Source of the DNA: Pyxidicoccus fallax
GTDB lineage: Bacteria > Myxococcota > Myxococcia > Myxococcales > Myxococcaceae
NCBI RefSeq assembly: GCF_012933655.1
Contig: NZ_JABBJJ010000051.1
Coordinates: 1-49,585, forward strand
Reading direction: 5' to 3'
Length of the DNA stretch: 49,585 nucleotides
Shown: in pieces, positions 8,607 through 17,343 of the stretch
Layout of the letters: each line of letters starts with the position of its first letter
Numbering within the stretch: the first letter of the stretch is position 1
The notes under the pieces: generated by a model
Told to the model about the DNA's origin: nothing
Databases searched by the model: none
Seen by the model: only the letters and a program-made list of their open reading frames with translations
Made by a program: the position numbers and the translations under genes

Positions 8607-8611
8607 CCCAC
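8572..8611 (-). pseudogene. Fossil of the 3' end of the transglutaminase-like gene
   Basis: The roughly 40 bases before the duplicated partner gene's old ATG align with the last codons of the intact effector gene. They would encode VGLPGASLVY against VGRPGVSSVY in the intact gene, and the intact stop TAG has become GAG. This shows the duplication took in the effector-partner junction and that the rest of that effector copy is gone. Confidence 0.6.
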
Positions 8612-8676
8612 AGGCCAGTCAGCTGCCGCCCGTGCCCACACGGGCTGCGTCCGGCGGGCCTTGGTAGAGTGCCCCC

Positions 8677-9840
8677 ATGCGACGAAATCGCCGGCCCATC
8701 CGTGGGGGAGTGGCTCAGGTACTGCTGTTCATCGTGAGCAGCGTGCTGCTGCTCGCCGTCATCGCGCTGGTGGGCGCGAACATGTGGCTCCGCAAGCAGT
8801 ACGAGCCCACGCTGGAGGCGTTCCGCAGAGACCTCACCCAGCACGTGGACCTGTTCTGCGAGCAGCAGGCGAAGCTCGCCGCGGACCCGTGGTTCCATGA
8901 GCCGCGCACCGCGGGTGACGCGGGGCCGCTCCTCAACACGTGGCTGGAGTGGGACCCGGGGCCGGCGATGCCCGCGGACTCGCCGCTCCAGCTTCCCGCG
9001 GCGCTCGCGGAGAAGAAGGACTGGAAGGAGCTCGTCGCTTCGGAGGTGGATGTCTCCACGCTGGACTTCGGATGGATGCGCCAGCTCCAGACCTATGACC
9101 GCTGGGACATCGTGAAGGACACTCCATTCTCACGCTCGAAGCCGTTCAATCTCACGACGGCCCCGATACCGAACTACATCATCCTGCAGACGTGGGCGAA
9201 GCTCCGCCTCGTCCATGGCCTCCGGACAGGACAACCGATGGAGGCCGCCCGTGACGTCCGGCACCTCGCGTGGCTCGCCTATCGCTCCGACACCCTGCTG
9301 GGCGCGATGATTGGCGCCGCGCTGCTCCGCATCGAGAACAGGGCCCATGCGTCGATGGAGGCGCCTCCGCCGGAGTGGCGCCCGATGAGCCTCGACCAGA
9401 TCGAGCGCATGCGAGCCGTGTTCTTTGCCAGCATGGCCTTCTCCAGTGTCGCCACCCCCACCGATGTGGCCCGAAAGGCGCGCCACTGCGGCTCGGGCAT
9501 CAGCCGGTGCACCGGCCTGACGGAAGCCAGCATCTACGGGAGGTACCTCAAGTCTCTCGCGGAGGACTCCTATCGGCCGGCGTACGACGCGCTCGCGGCA
9601 GAGCTTGCATCGGCGCCATGCCCCACCTCCGCCGCCAGGACCATCTGGGAACACGGCGCCATGATCGACGACACGCCCCCGTCAGGCAGCGAGGCTGAAT
9701 GGTTGCTCAAGCTCCCCGGCGGTCTTGGCCGGAAGCACGTCGCCGGCATCCTGATGGCGAACGGCACACAGCAGATTGACCGGCTCAAGGAGCTCCCGGA
9801 CGCGTCCACCGCGCCGGCCTCCGCCAACACCACGCCCTGA
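8677..9840 (+). CDS. Membrane-anchored protein of unknown function
   Basis: 387 residues, no family recognised. The N-terminus is basic (MRRNRRPIRGG) and followed by one strong hydrophobic segment (about residues 13-34, VAQVLLFIVSSVLLLAVIALVG), so it is probably a type II anchored protein with its bulk in the periplasm. The rest is helical, with repeated short hydrophobic helices such as ARDVRHLAWLAYRSDTLLGAMIGAALL (residues about 190-215) and a Cys pair region (CGSGISRCTG). Proteins of this layout are common in myxobacteria without known role. The gene is divergent from the duplicated partner gene and faces a kinase gene; it appears to be monocistronic. Confidence 0.8.
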   Translation: MRRNRRPIRGGVAQVLLFIVSSVLLLAVIALVGANMWLRKQYEPTLEAFRRDLTQHVDLFCEQQAKLAADPWFHEPRTAGDAGPLLNTWLEWDPGPAMPADSPLQLPAALAEKKDWKELVASEVDVSTLDFGWMRQLQTYDRWDIVKDTPFSRSKPFNLTTAPIPNYIILQTWAKLRLVHGLRTGQPMEAARDVRHLAWLAYRSDTLLGAMIGAALLRIENRAHASMEAPPPEWRPMSLDQIERMRAVFFASMAFSSVATPTDVARKARHCGSGISRCTGLTEASIYGRYLKSLAEDSYRPAYDALAAELASAPCPTSAARTIWEHGAMIDDTPPSGSEAEWLLKLPGGLGRKHVAGILMANGTQQIDRLKELPDASTAPASANTTP

Positions 9841-9939
9841 GTGGCCGCTCTGGGCATCAGCGTCCTGTGGCTGGACGGCAAGGTCTTCCGCGGCTCCAGC
9901 AAGCCCTCCCGAGCCTGGATGAACAGGCTCGTCGACTGA
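9841..9939 (+). other. In-frame open extension after the stop of the membrane-protein gene
   Basis: Right after the TGA at 9838-9840 the same frame stays open for 32 more codons (VAALGISVLWLDG...MNRLVD) to a second TGA. It could be a remnant of a longer C-terminus or of a neighbouring gene; chance is also possible at this GC content. Confidence 0.25.
9909..9930. terminator. Perfect 8-bp hairpin between convergent genes
   Basis: Arms CGAGCCTG and CAGGCTCG around a six-base loop (GATGAA). It lies between the stops of the membrane-protein gene (+) and the Ser/Thr kinase gene (-), so it can serve both directions. No T-run follows. Confidence 0.55.
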
Positions 9940-9996
9940 AGTTGAAGCAACACCGGGTGAGCACTTCGGCGCCAGCTCCCGCAGGTGAACGGCCCG

Positions 9997-11430
9997 TCAG
10001 TGCTCTGTTCCAGCGTCACCAGCGCGAGTCGCGGGACTCGAAGTGGGAGGCCGCCCGCGTCGAATGACAGGCATATAGCAACCGCCCTTGTACACGTAAT
10101 AGTCCTCGCCGCAGTCCTTCAGTTCCACGGGCACCTTGAGCCAACAGCCTCCATTGATGGGGACCTGAGGCTTGCTGGGACAATGGCCGTTCGCATCTGG
10201 CCGCCTTTGTCCCGGGAGGGGCCCGGGAGGCACGTCCACGGCGACGATCGACCACGCGACAGGGACCTCACTGAGCGGCACCGGAGCCGTCAGCGCCGCA
10301 TCTCCGACAGCGACGGTGCCACCATCCTTCGCGGCCTCCTCCACGGAGGCGTGCTCCTGCACGGACCCCTCTCCGAGTTGCGCGCGCAGCATCCACCCGG
10401 CGCCCAGCGCCAGTGCTCCCGCCAGACTGGCCGCCGAAAGCCAGACGTGCCTGGAGCGCCCCGGCGCCCGACGATGAACCGGCCTGGGCTCGACCCGGCT
10501 CTCCACGGGGCGAGGCGCCTCCCGCTCAAAGAGGGGCCCATCCGCCTCGGGCCCGGCATGGCGCACGGCCTCCTCCAGCGCCTCGGCCAGCTCGCGGGCA
10601 CTGCCACGAGCCTCGGGAGGAAGGGAGAGCATCCGGGACGTCAATTCACTCAATTCCTGGCAGCAGCGGGGATTGAGCGCATGGACGGACGGGGCGCCGG
10701 CTACCTCCTCCCGCCAGAACTGCGACGCCACCTCTGGCGGAAAGGGGTACTCGCCGGTGACCAGCCGGAAGGCGGTGACACCCAGCGCGAAGACATCATC
10801 CGCGGGCCCGGGCGCGTAGGGCACGATGGGCTCGACCATGGGAAGGCGCACGGAGCGCCACGCCTCGGGTGAGCGGTAGGCGGGCGTACCGGGAGGAAAC
10901 GGCGGCTGCGTGAGCGTGGCGGCGCCGAGGTAGTGCCCGGAGCCGAAGTCGGTGAGGAAGGCCCGTCCCTCCGCGTCGCTGACGAGGACGTTGTCGCCCT
11001 TGACGTCCCGGTGCACTCCTCCCGAGGCATGGGTTGCCTCCAGGGCCCGCGCGAGGCTGGCGAGGACGTGGAGCACCTGCCGGGAGCCAGGCCGCTGCTC
11101 GTGCGCCCATTCGTACAGCGACACGCCGTCCACCCACTCCATGGCGAGGTACGGGAAGTCGAGGCCGGAGGACTGTCGCCAGACGCCATGGTCGACGAGG
11201 CGCGGGACGCTGGGGTGACGGATGCGGGAGAGCAGCTCCACCTCCCTGGCGAAGCGCTCATCCTGGGGATGCAGGGCCAGCTTGAGGGCGACGGGACCGG
11301 AGGAATCCTGCACGCCAATGGCACGATAGACGGCGCCGTAGGCTCCCAGCCCGCGTCGCTCCAGCACGCGCCAGGGCCCCACCCGGGTTCCCAGGGGAAG
11401 GCGCGCCGGATTCAGGTGGGCAGCGTGCAT
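9997..11430 (-). CDS. Membrane Ser/Thr protein kinase (Pkn2/Hanks type)
   Basis: 477 residues. Residues about 18-290 are a complete Hanks-type kinase: glycine loop RGLGAYGAVY, Lys50 in VALKLAL, Glu in the alphaC region, catalytic loop HRDVKGDN (Asp142, Asn147), DFG at 161-163, and the APE-like 'GTPAYRSPEA'. A Pro/Arg-rich linker follows, then one membrane helix (about 329-350) and an outer C-terminal part with Cys pairs (CPSKPQVPINGGCW, CGEDYYVYKGGCYMPV). This cytoplasmic kinase, single helix, Cys-rich outer tail layout is common in myxobacterial kinases, the tail being a putative sensor. It phosphorylates unknown proteins on Ser/Thr. Its direct neighbours give no clue to the substrate. Confidence 0.93.
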   Translation of the reverse strand: MHAAHLNPARLPLGTRVGPWRVLERRGLGAYGAVYRAIGVQDSSGPVALKLALHPQDERFAREVELLSRIRHPSVPRLVDHGVWRQSSGLDFPYLAMEWVDGVSLYEWAHEQRPGSRQVLHVLASLARALEATHASGGVHRDVKGDNVLVSDAEGRAFLTDFGSGHYLGAATLTQPPFPPGTPAYRSPEAWRSVRLPMVEPIVPYAPGPADDVFALGVTAFRLVTGEYPFPPEVASQFWREEVAGAPSVHALNPRCCQELSELTSRMLSLPPEARGSARELAEALEEAVRHAGPEADGPLFEREAPRPVESRVEPRPVHRRAPGRSRHVWLSAASLAGALALGAGWMLRAQLGEGSVQEHASVEEAAKDGGTVAVGDAALTAPVPLSEVPVAWSIVAVDVPPGPLPGQRRPDANGHCPSKPQVPINGGCWLKVPVELKDCGEDYYVYKGGCYMPVIRRGRPPTSSPATRAGDAGTEH

Positions 11431-11920
11431 GGGTTGCCTCGCGAGGAACCGCGGTCCGTTCCGCTCGCCAGCAGGTTACCTCCTTCCCATGCTCGCCTCC
11501 GCGATCCGCGCACTCCGGCGCCCCCCTTTGGCGCCGTGAAAGGAGGCCTGCCCTCCCACGGCGCGCTCACCGCGCTACTTCTTCAATACCGACACGGGAG
11601 TGAACGGCTGCCGAGCAACCCGTCGTCGGGCACGGAGCGCCCCTTGGCTCTGGCGGACGAGAGGCACTCGAAGCTGCCTATACCTGGCTGGTAACGCGTC
11701 GGTAGGCTTTCGACCCAGCGGGTATCACGGAGTCATGGAGGACCCCGGGACGACGCAATCGACTGGCATGGTCGGAATTTCCGGAATCATCTTGAACTCG
11801 AATGTTTAAAAATTAATATGGGTATGCAGGTTTCGCGGCCCTTGGATTGTCTTGGGTGAAGCCAGACGGCCATGCGGACGCCGCTCCTGCATAACCCGTA
11901 GCCGTCTCAATGGAGTGTAT
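11431..11920. other. 490-base intergenic region between divergent genes
   Basis: No gene is supported here; frames in this stretch have no family features. The right end (about 11790-11825) is unusually AT-rich for the window and holds the candidate promoter of the delta-60 repeat gene. The promoter of the kinase gene should lie at the left end but was not identified. Confidence 0.55.
11792..11819 (+). promoter_or_regulatory. Candidate sigma-70 promoter for the delta-60 repeat gene
   Basis: TTGAAC (11792-11797) is followed after 16 bases by TAATAT (11814-11819) in a locally AT-rich patch about 100 bases before the start codon. Both boxes are imperfect, so this is a proposal only. Confidence 0.35.
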
Positions 11921-13327
11921 ATGTCGAGTGGAACCGCGCCGTTGCTGGCAACGGCAGCCTTGTTCTTTTCCGCGCCCGTGACGACCGCCTTCGCTGGGGC
12001 GGCGGAGGCACCGCTGACGCTCCACGCGGGTCCTCCGTCCCGGGTCATGGACCTGAGTGCTTCCGCCGATTTCGCGGGGAGTGGCCCTTCCCTGGCCTCC
12101 CTCGTGGCGCCGGGTGACTTCGATCCATCGTTCGGCACGGGCGGCATGGCCCTCTACCAGCTCAGCGGCGCGACGCTGCGAGTCGACTCGGTCCTGGTGC
12201 AGCCGGACGATCGGCTCGTGGTCACCGGAAGACTCCGGTCGAGCACGGGCTGCGGCGTGTTCGCCTCCCGGTACAACGCCGATGGGACGGTCGACACGAC
12301 CTTCGCGGGGGGCACGGGCCTGGTGACGACGCTGCTCGCCTCGGGCACCTGCAATGCCACTCCCGCGCCTGCGGCGCTGCAGCCGGATGGGAAGATTGTC
12401 ATTGCGTCCACTCGAGACCAGGCAGGCCCGACGGACTTCGCCCTGCTCCGCTATACGGCCAGCGGTGCCCCCGACACGACGTTCGGGTCGGGAGGATTGG
12501 TCATCTACAATTACGTGATGTATGACCATGCCACCGATGTGGCGATCCAGCCGGACGGCCGGATCCTGCTGGCGGGGGCCTCCTCCAACAACACCAACCT
12601 GGACTTCGTGGTGGCCCGGTTCACGAGCACGGGCGCCCTGGACAGCACGTTCGGATTCGGGGGCCGGGCAACCTACGGCTTCGCCTCGGGCAGCAACGAC
12701 AGCCTGTCGGACATGGTCCTGCAGCCGGACGGCAAGGTGTTGGTCGTGGGGCTCACCTACACCCCGGGGACGCCGGACTTCGGCCTGGTGCGATTCACCG
12801 CCTCGGGGGCGCTCGACTCCTCCTTCGGAAGCGGAGGCGCCCTGAAGATCAACCTGTTCGGGAGCACCGACCAGGCCATGGCGGTGGCGGTGCAGACCGA
12901 CGGCAAGATCCTGGTCGGAGGCAATGCCTACTACCCCGCGGGAAGCCAGTACTACATGACGCTCCTCCGGCTGAACGCGAGCGGCACCGCGTACGACACG
13001 ACCTTCAACGGCTCGGGGCAGGCCTACCTCAGCTTCGGCCCCACCGACAACATCATCACCCATCTGGCAATCCAGGCGGACGGCAAGATCGTCGCGGGCG
13101 GCTACACGAGCCTCACCTCGCGCGGGTACAACTTCGACGCGGCCCTGGTGCGGTTCCTCCCGACGGGAGCCCTGGACTCCTCCTTCGCGGGCGGCGGTGG
13201 GTTCACGTACGAGGGCTTCACGGACAGCCATGACCTGACCGGGGGCATCGGCTTCCAGTCGGACGGGAAGATCATCGTGGGTGGCACCAGCGCCAACTCC
13301 ATCCGGCTCTCCCGCCACGGGAACTGA
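11921..13327 (+). CDS. Secreted delta-60 repeat protein
   Basis: 468 residues from the ATG at 11921, chosen because TGGAG precedes it and a signal peptide begins at once (LLATAALFFSAPVTTAFAGA, cleavage near residue 27). The mature part is about seven delta-60 repeats (TIGR02608), each roughly 55-60 residues, marked by pairs such as QPDGKIVIAS / DTTFGSGG, QPDGRILLAG / DSTFGFGG, QTDGKILVGG / DTTFNGSG and QSDGKIIVGG at the end. The repeats form a beta-propeller-like exported protein; these are widespread in myxobacteria and of unknown role. Monocistronic, with its own candidate promoter and a strong hairpin after the stop. Confidence 0.92.
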   Translation: MSSGTAPLLATAALFFSAPVTTAFAGAAEAPLTLHAGPPSRVMDLSASADFAGSGPSLASLVAPGDFDPSFGTGGMALYQLSGATLRVDSVLVQPDDRLVVTGRLRSSTGCGVFASRYNADGTVDTTFAGGTGLVTTLLASGTCNATPAPAALQPDGKIVIASTRDQAGPTDFALLRYTASGAPDTTFGSGGLVIYNYVMYDHATDVAIQPDGRILLAGASSNNTNLDFVVARFTSTGALDSTFGFGGRATYGFASGSNDSLSDMVLQPDGKVLVVGLTYTPGTPDFGLVRFTASGALDSSFGSGGALKINLFGSTDQAMAVAVQTDGKILVGGNAYYPAGSQYYMTLLRLNASGTAYDTTFNGSGQAYLSFGPTDNIITHLAIQADGKIVAGGYTSLTSRGYNFDAALVRFLPTGALDSSFAGGGGFTYEGFTDSHDLTGGIGFQSDGKIIVGGTSANSIRLSRHGN

Positions 13328-13364
13328 GCCCTGAGCCGAGGCGCTCTCCGGCCCCGGCCCTCAC

Positions 13365-13395
13365 GAGCCCGCGTCCCAGGAATGGACGCGGGCTC
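13365..13395. terminator. Strong two-way terminator hairpin
   Basis: A perfect 12-base inverted repeat (GAGCCCGCGTCC and its complement) with a seven-base loop lies between the convergent delta-60 gene (+) and kinase gene (-). It is the best hairpin in the window. No T-run is present on either side, so it may act with Rho or by pausing. Confidence 0.7.
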
Positions 13396-13412
13396 CGGGA
13401 GAAGCGCCGCGC

Positions 13413-15083
13413 TCAGGTACCCCGGCCCGGACGGATGCGGGGCGTGACGTCCCGAGTCGAGGGGGCCTCGGAAGGCGCGGAGGACACCCCCCCACGCGAG
13501 GAGGGCGTCCGGAGGGCGCCCGTCCTTCGCGCCAGCACGTCGCGGATGGCGTGGGCCAGCGCGGCCTGCCCATGCGGATGGGGTGCCACGGGCGCGGGCA
13601 GCGCGCGGAGCCGCTCCTCCACCTCGCTGCCCCGCGGGGGACGGTCCTCCGGCCGGAGCCGGAGCAGCGACATGACCACCGCGTCCAGCTCGGGAGGCAG
13701 CTCCGGGCGCAGCACGGAAGGAGGAGGCAGGCCTTCGATGGTGGCCTGGATGGAGGCCCTCGATGTCTCCTCGGGCCCCACCAGCACGCGCCGTCCCGTC
13801 AGCGCCTCGTGCAGCGTGAGGCCCAGCGCGAAGAGGTCCACGCGTCCGTCGAGCGGCTCGCCCATGAGTTGCTCGGGCGCCATGTAGTCCGCCTTGCCGC
13901 GCACGTGGCCCAGCCGGGTGACGGAAGCGTGGTTGATGGCCCGGGCGATGCCGAAGTCACTGAGCTTCACGTCGCCGATGCGGGACAGGAGGATGTTGGG
14001 CGGGTTGATGTCGCGATGGACGAGGTTCAGCGGCACGCCGTCCCGCGACGTGCGCCGGTGGACGTAGTCGAGCGCGGCCGCGAGCTCCGCTCCCAGGAAG
14101 GCCACGGCGTGCGGCGGGAGCGGGCCGTGCCCATCGAGGAGCTGGCGGAGCGACAGCCCGTCCACGTACTCCATGGCGATGAAGTGCGTGTTCTCCAGCC
14201 GGCCCACGTCGAGCATCTGGACGATGTTGGGGTGCTGGAGGAGCGAGCCCAGCTCCGCTTCCCGGCGGAACAGGGCGATGAACTGCGGGTCCTCCGCGTA
14301 GGCCGGGAGGATGCGCTTGACGGCCACCGTGCGCTCGATGCCGCCCTCCGGGCTGTAGGTGGCCCGGAAGACCTCCGCCATGCCGCCCACGCCCAGCCGC
14401 TCGTGCAGGAAGTAGCGGCCGAGCAGCTCCTGCTGGCGGATGGCCCGCAGCGCCTCCTCCGCCATGCTCCGGTACTGCTTCGCGATGAGCTGCGCGAGCC
14501 AACCCGTCAGCAGCAGGTACATGCCCCTCACGAGGATGAGTGGCGGAGACAGCATCAGCGGCACCGGCGGAGACAGCCGCGGGTACGCGGCGACTGCGTA
14601 CAGCAGCAGCAACTGCGCGGTGGTGATGGCCGCCGAGAACAGCGGCAGGCGCGGGTCCGAGCGGATCGCCGAGATGACGATGGCGGCGGTGGCGATGATG
14701 AGGATGGGATTGGTCAGGGCCAGCTCGGCGCTCGAGAAGCGGACGTCGAGCAGGAACATGATGCCGTAGACCGAGCTCTCCAGCCCGACGTTGAGCCAGG
14801 TGAGCCGGGACGTCAGCTCGGAGGTCGGCTCGGTCCTCTGCAGCACGCGGTGGATGATGCCGTAGTAGAGCGCGTAGCCCGCCGTCACCGCCGCGACGGA
14901 GCCCGCGTAGTCCCAGCCGATGAGGGGCCCGAAGCACAGCGTGGAGACCACGCAGCACGCGGCGGCGAGGCTGATGAACCGCGCGATGGTGACCTCACGC
15001 GCGGCCGCGCCCTGCCTCAGGTGCTCCTTCAGGAGCTGAGGCGCGATGGGCGCGGACCGCGATGAGCGCAGGGGGCTTTCCAT
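13413..15083 (-). CDS. Ser/Thr protein kinase with N-terminal polytopic membrane domain
   Basis: 556 residues from the ATG at 15083; an in-frame TTG at 15101 is less likely. Residues about 35-205 hold roughly six hydrophobic segments (for example 36-51, 59-76, 125-141, 148-164, 180-203), a membrane sensor region. A complete Hanks kinase follows: glycine loop LGVGGMAEVF at 230-239, Lys256 in VAVKRIL, HRD at 356-358 with 'NPPNILL', DFG at 376-378, and MAPEQL at 401-406. The tail (about 500-556) is Pro/Ser/Arg-rich. This order, polytopic domain first then kinase, is the reverse of the usual single-helix kinases and is known in myxobacteria. The signal and substrate are unknown. Confidence 0.93.
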   Translation of the reverse strand: MESPLRSSRSAPIAPQLLKEHLRQGAAAREVTIARFISLAAACCVVSTLCFGPLIGWDYAGSVAAVTAGYALYYGIIHRVLQRTEPTSELTSRLTWLNVGLESSVYGIMFLLDVRFSSAELALTNPILIIATAAIVISAIRSDPRLPLFSAAITTAQLLLLYAVAAYPRLSPPVPLMLSPPLILVRGMYLLLTGWLAQLIAKQYRSMAEEALRAIRQQELLGRYFLHERLGVGGMAEVFRATYSPEGGIERTVAVKRILPAYAEDPQFIALFRREAELGSLLQHPNIVQMLDVGRLENTHFIAMEYVDGLSLRQLLDGHGPLPPHAVAFLGAELAAALDYVHRRTSRDGVPLNLVHRDINPPNILLSRIGDVKLSDFGIARAINHASVTRLGHVRGKADYMAPEQLMGEPLDGRVDLFALGLTLHEALTGRRVLVGPEETSRASIQATIEGLPPPSVLRPELPPELDAVVMSLLRLRPEDRPPRGSEVEERLRALPAPVAPHPHGQAALAHAIRDVLARRTGALRTPSSRGGVSSAPSEAPSTRDVTPRIRPGRGT

Positions 15084-15151
15084 GGGCGGAACGGAAAGCA
15101 AGATACGCGGGAATCAGAGGTTCGGCCATGAGCCCGCGCGGGAGGGCCGTC

Positions 15152-16480
15152 TCACTCCCCTCTCAGCGGCGCGTCTCCCTCCAGGCGGCGCGCTTCGACA
15201 GCCACATCATCGGCGGAGTCAGGGGTCGGGTAGCGCCGTCCGTCCACGTTGAAGACGAGCATCCCGAAGGTCGCGGGCACACCCCACCGCAAGGGACTCG
15301 TGGCCACGAGCGTCTGCTGTCCGTATGGGGACGCGTCACTGTCGGAAAAGGCCACCGTGAAGGCCACCCGCTGGGACGACACCACCGTCCCCAGGCCGAG
15401 CAGGCCCACCGGGAGCACGACCTCCACCCTTCCCTCGTGCAGTTCCACCTCGGGAAGCGCGGCGGGCGTCTTCTCCGGGAAGAGCCAGCGCGCCTCCACG
15501 CCTCCGTCCTCACGCAACGCAAGGCCGAGCTGGCGCACGGCGCAGTCCGCCTTCTTCGACGTGTCGCACGAAACGTCATCGGCCATCCGCCACCAGAGCT
15601 CCAGGTGGTCGGCCGCGAGGAAGCGCGCCGTGTCCGCTCCCACGGGCACGGGACGTGCCACGTCATCACGGACCTCCACGCGCACGCGCACGGAGTCCGG
15701 ACGCTCCCGGAGCGCGGACACCCGCAGGGAGGCGTCCGCCTCGCCGGACCAGTGCTCCTTCCCGAACGTGACGCGATTGACGGTGGGCGGCAGCGGCTGC
15801 GCTCGGACCAGCACGGGAATGAGCGCAGATGCGCCAGGCCGCGGCTGCTCCTCGCCAATCTCGTGCTGCCAGGCCTCGAAGCGCAGGCGCTCCCAATCCT
15901 GTTCGTAGCCGTAGGCCTTGACCATGTCGTGGCTCGACCCGGCCGCTGCCACCAGGGAAGGCCTGCCGTCGCGCAGCGCGACCCGAACCCTCGCGTCCCA
16001 TCTCGAGTACCCGTCCTGCAACTCGATCGTGGAGCCCAGCGCGAGCCACGGCATTGACGTGAGGGCTCCCGCGTCAGGCCGGTCCGCGCCCTGCTCCTCC
16101 TCTTCGGAGCGCACGCACCTGCCCGAGTTCCGCTCCTGCGTCAGCAGCCAGCGCACGGAGGGACTCTTCTCGATGACGTACCAGAAGCTCAGCGCTTCAT
16201 CCTCGACCTTGGAGCACAGCAGCGCGACACGCTCGGGCACCCTGTCTCCGTCGAGGTCCCCGCGCCACAGCGTCCGCACCTCCAGCCGGGCCTCGGCGGC
16301 GCGGGGCTCCAGCCAGGCGAGGAACTGGCGTTCGGCCGCGCGCTCCGCGCCGGAAGTACGAGACGGGGACGCGGCGCGAGCGGAGGTGCCACCATCCGGT
16401 GCCGCGGTGAGCCCCGGGCTCCCCACCAGCAAACCTCCCAGCACCAACCCCTGGCACCACCGACGTGTCCCACGACGCAT
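15152..16480 (-). CDS. Secreted protein of unknown function
   Basis: 442 residues with a signal peptide (RRGTRRW then GLVLGGLLVGSPGLTAA, cleavage near residue 27). No named family was recognised. Residues about 45-200 contain 'DLDGDRVPERVALLCSK', a pattern like VCBS/FG-GAP-type strands, followed by a region where the protein rates 'LALGSTIELQDGYSRW'. The C-terminal half (about 230-430) is beta-rich with regular hydrophobic strands (VRVRVEVRDD, VEVVLPVGLLGLGTVV, VAFTVAFSDSDAS). Two Cys pairs are possible disulphides. It is followed after 68 bases by the polytopic kinase gene on the same strand, so the two may be co-transcribed and the protein could serve the kinase, which is inference only. 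Confidence 0.75.
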   Translation of the reverse strand: MRRGTRRWCQGLVLGGLLVGSPGLTAAPDGGTSARAASPSRTSGAERAAERQFLAWLEPRAAEARLEVRTLWRGDLDGDRVPERVALLCSKVEDEALSFWYVIEKSPSVRWLLTQERNSGRCVRSEEEEQGADRPDAGALTSMPWLALGSTIELQDGYSRWDARVRVALRDGRPSLVAAAGSSHDMVKAYGYEQDWERLRFEAWQHEIGEEQPRPGASALIPVLVRAQPLPPTVNRVTFGKEHWSGEADASLRVSALRERPDSVRVRVEVRDDVARPVPVGADTARFLAADHLELWWRMADDVSCDTSKKADCAVRQLGLALREDGGVEARWLFPEKTPAALPEVELHEGRVEVVLPVGLLGLGTVVSSQRVAFTVAFSDSDASPYGQQTLVATSPLRWGVPATFGMLVFNVDGRRYPTPDSADDVAVEARRLEGDAPLRGE

Positions 16481-16626
16481 GTCCGCACCTCCAGGGGCAT
16501 CATCCCCCGAAGGCCCCCCTCGCGCTCAACTGGACGAGGAGCCCCGACACGTCAGGGGGTGCCATTGGGGCAACGCCCACCGTGACAGGGGCATGACTGG
16601 GAGGAGGCCCCGCCCGCCGCCGCTGC

Positions 16627-17343
16627 TCACCGGCGCAGCAGCGAGAGCGCATTGGGCACCGCCGCGCCGCTCGCCGTGTTGTCGAAGATGCACCACACCT
16701 GACGCCCGGCCCGCTGATGCGCGGACAGCTCCGCCGCCAGCCCGTCCAGGTACGTCTCGGAGTACTCCGAGTGATACATCTTCGGTGAGCCGTGCAGCCG
16801 GTAGTACACGACGTGCCCGTCCGGCGGCGGTGCGGCACTGACCGCGGGCGGGTCGGCCCTCACGAAGCCTACGCGGTGCTCCTCCAGCAGCAGCCGGGGT
16901 TCCTCCGCGAACCAGGTCAGGTGCCGGGGCTCGCAGACGATGCCGGTCCCCGTCCGCTCCCGCAGCGCCTGGAAGAAGGGGCCCGCCGCCTCCGGCTCGT
17001 AGCGGAGGGTCGGCGGCAGCTGCACCAGCAGACAGCCCAGCTTCTCCTCCAGGTGGCCCGCTTCGCCCAGGAAGCGCTCCAGCGGCTCCCGCACGTCGCG
17101 CAGGCGCCGCTCATGGGTGATGACCTTGGGCACCTTCACCGAGAAGCGGAACGCCTCCGGCACGCTGTCACGCCAGCGCGCGTACGTGGCGGGCTGGTGC
17201 GGGCGGTAGAAGGAGGTGTTGATCTCCACCGCCGGGAACACCCGCGCATAGCGCTCCAGGTGGGTGCCCTCCGAGGGGAAGTGCGCCCCCACCGCGCTCG
17301 ACAGGCTCCAGCCCGCGCAGCCGACGTACCAGGGAGTGCCCAT
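16627..17343 (-). CDS. DUF72 family protein
   Basis: 238 residues from the ATG at 17343. It matches DUF72 (YecE-like TIM barrel) throughout: 'WYVGCAGWSLSSAVGAHFP', 'RYARVFPAVEINTSFYRPH', 'VPEAFRFSVKVPKVITHERR', 'LLVQLPPTLRYE', then VYYRLHGSPKMYHSEYS and a C-terminal 'WCIFDNTASGAAVPNALSLL'. Family length is 230-280, so this is complete. The biochemical activity of DUF72 proteins is not established. Its ATG overlaps the stop codon of the C39-like peptidase gene (TAATG), so the two are translationally coupled even though their products seem to act in different compartments. Confidence 0.93.
   Translation of the reverse strand: MGTPWYVGCAGWSLSSAVGAHFPSEGTHLERYARVFPAVEINTSFYRPHQPATYARWRDSVPEAFRFSVKVPKVITHERRLRDVREPLERFLGEAGHLEEKLGCLLVQLPPTLRYEPEAAGPFFQALRERTGTGIVCEPRHLTWFAEEPRLLLEEHRVGFVRADPPAVSAAPPPDGHVVYYRLHGSPKMYHSEYSETYLDGLAAELSAHQRAGRQVWCIFDNTASGAAVPNALSLLRR

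Noticed and set aside
10933..11694. Long plus-strand frame across the kinase 5' region
   Set aside because: It lies opposite the kinase gene and has no RBS or domain; its C-terminal part in the intergenic region is not protein-like.
11600..11809. Short frame suggestive of a transposase fragment
   Set aside because: On inspection no DDE-type or IS end features and no terminal repeats were found.
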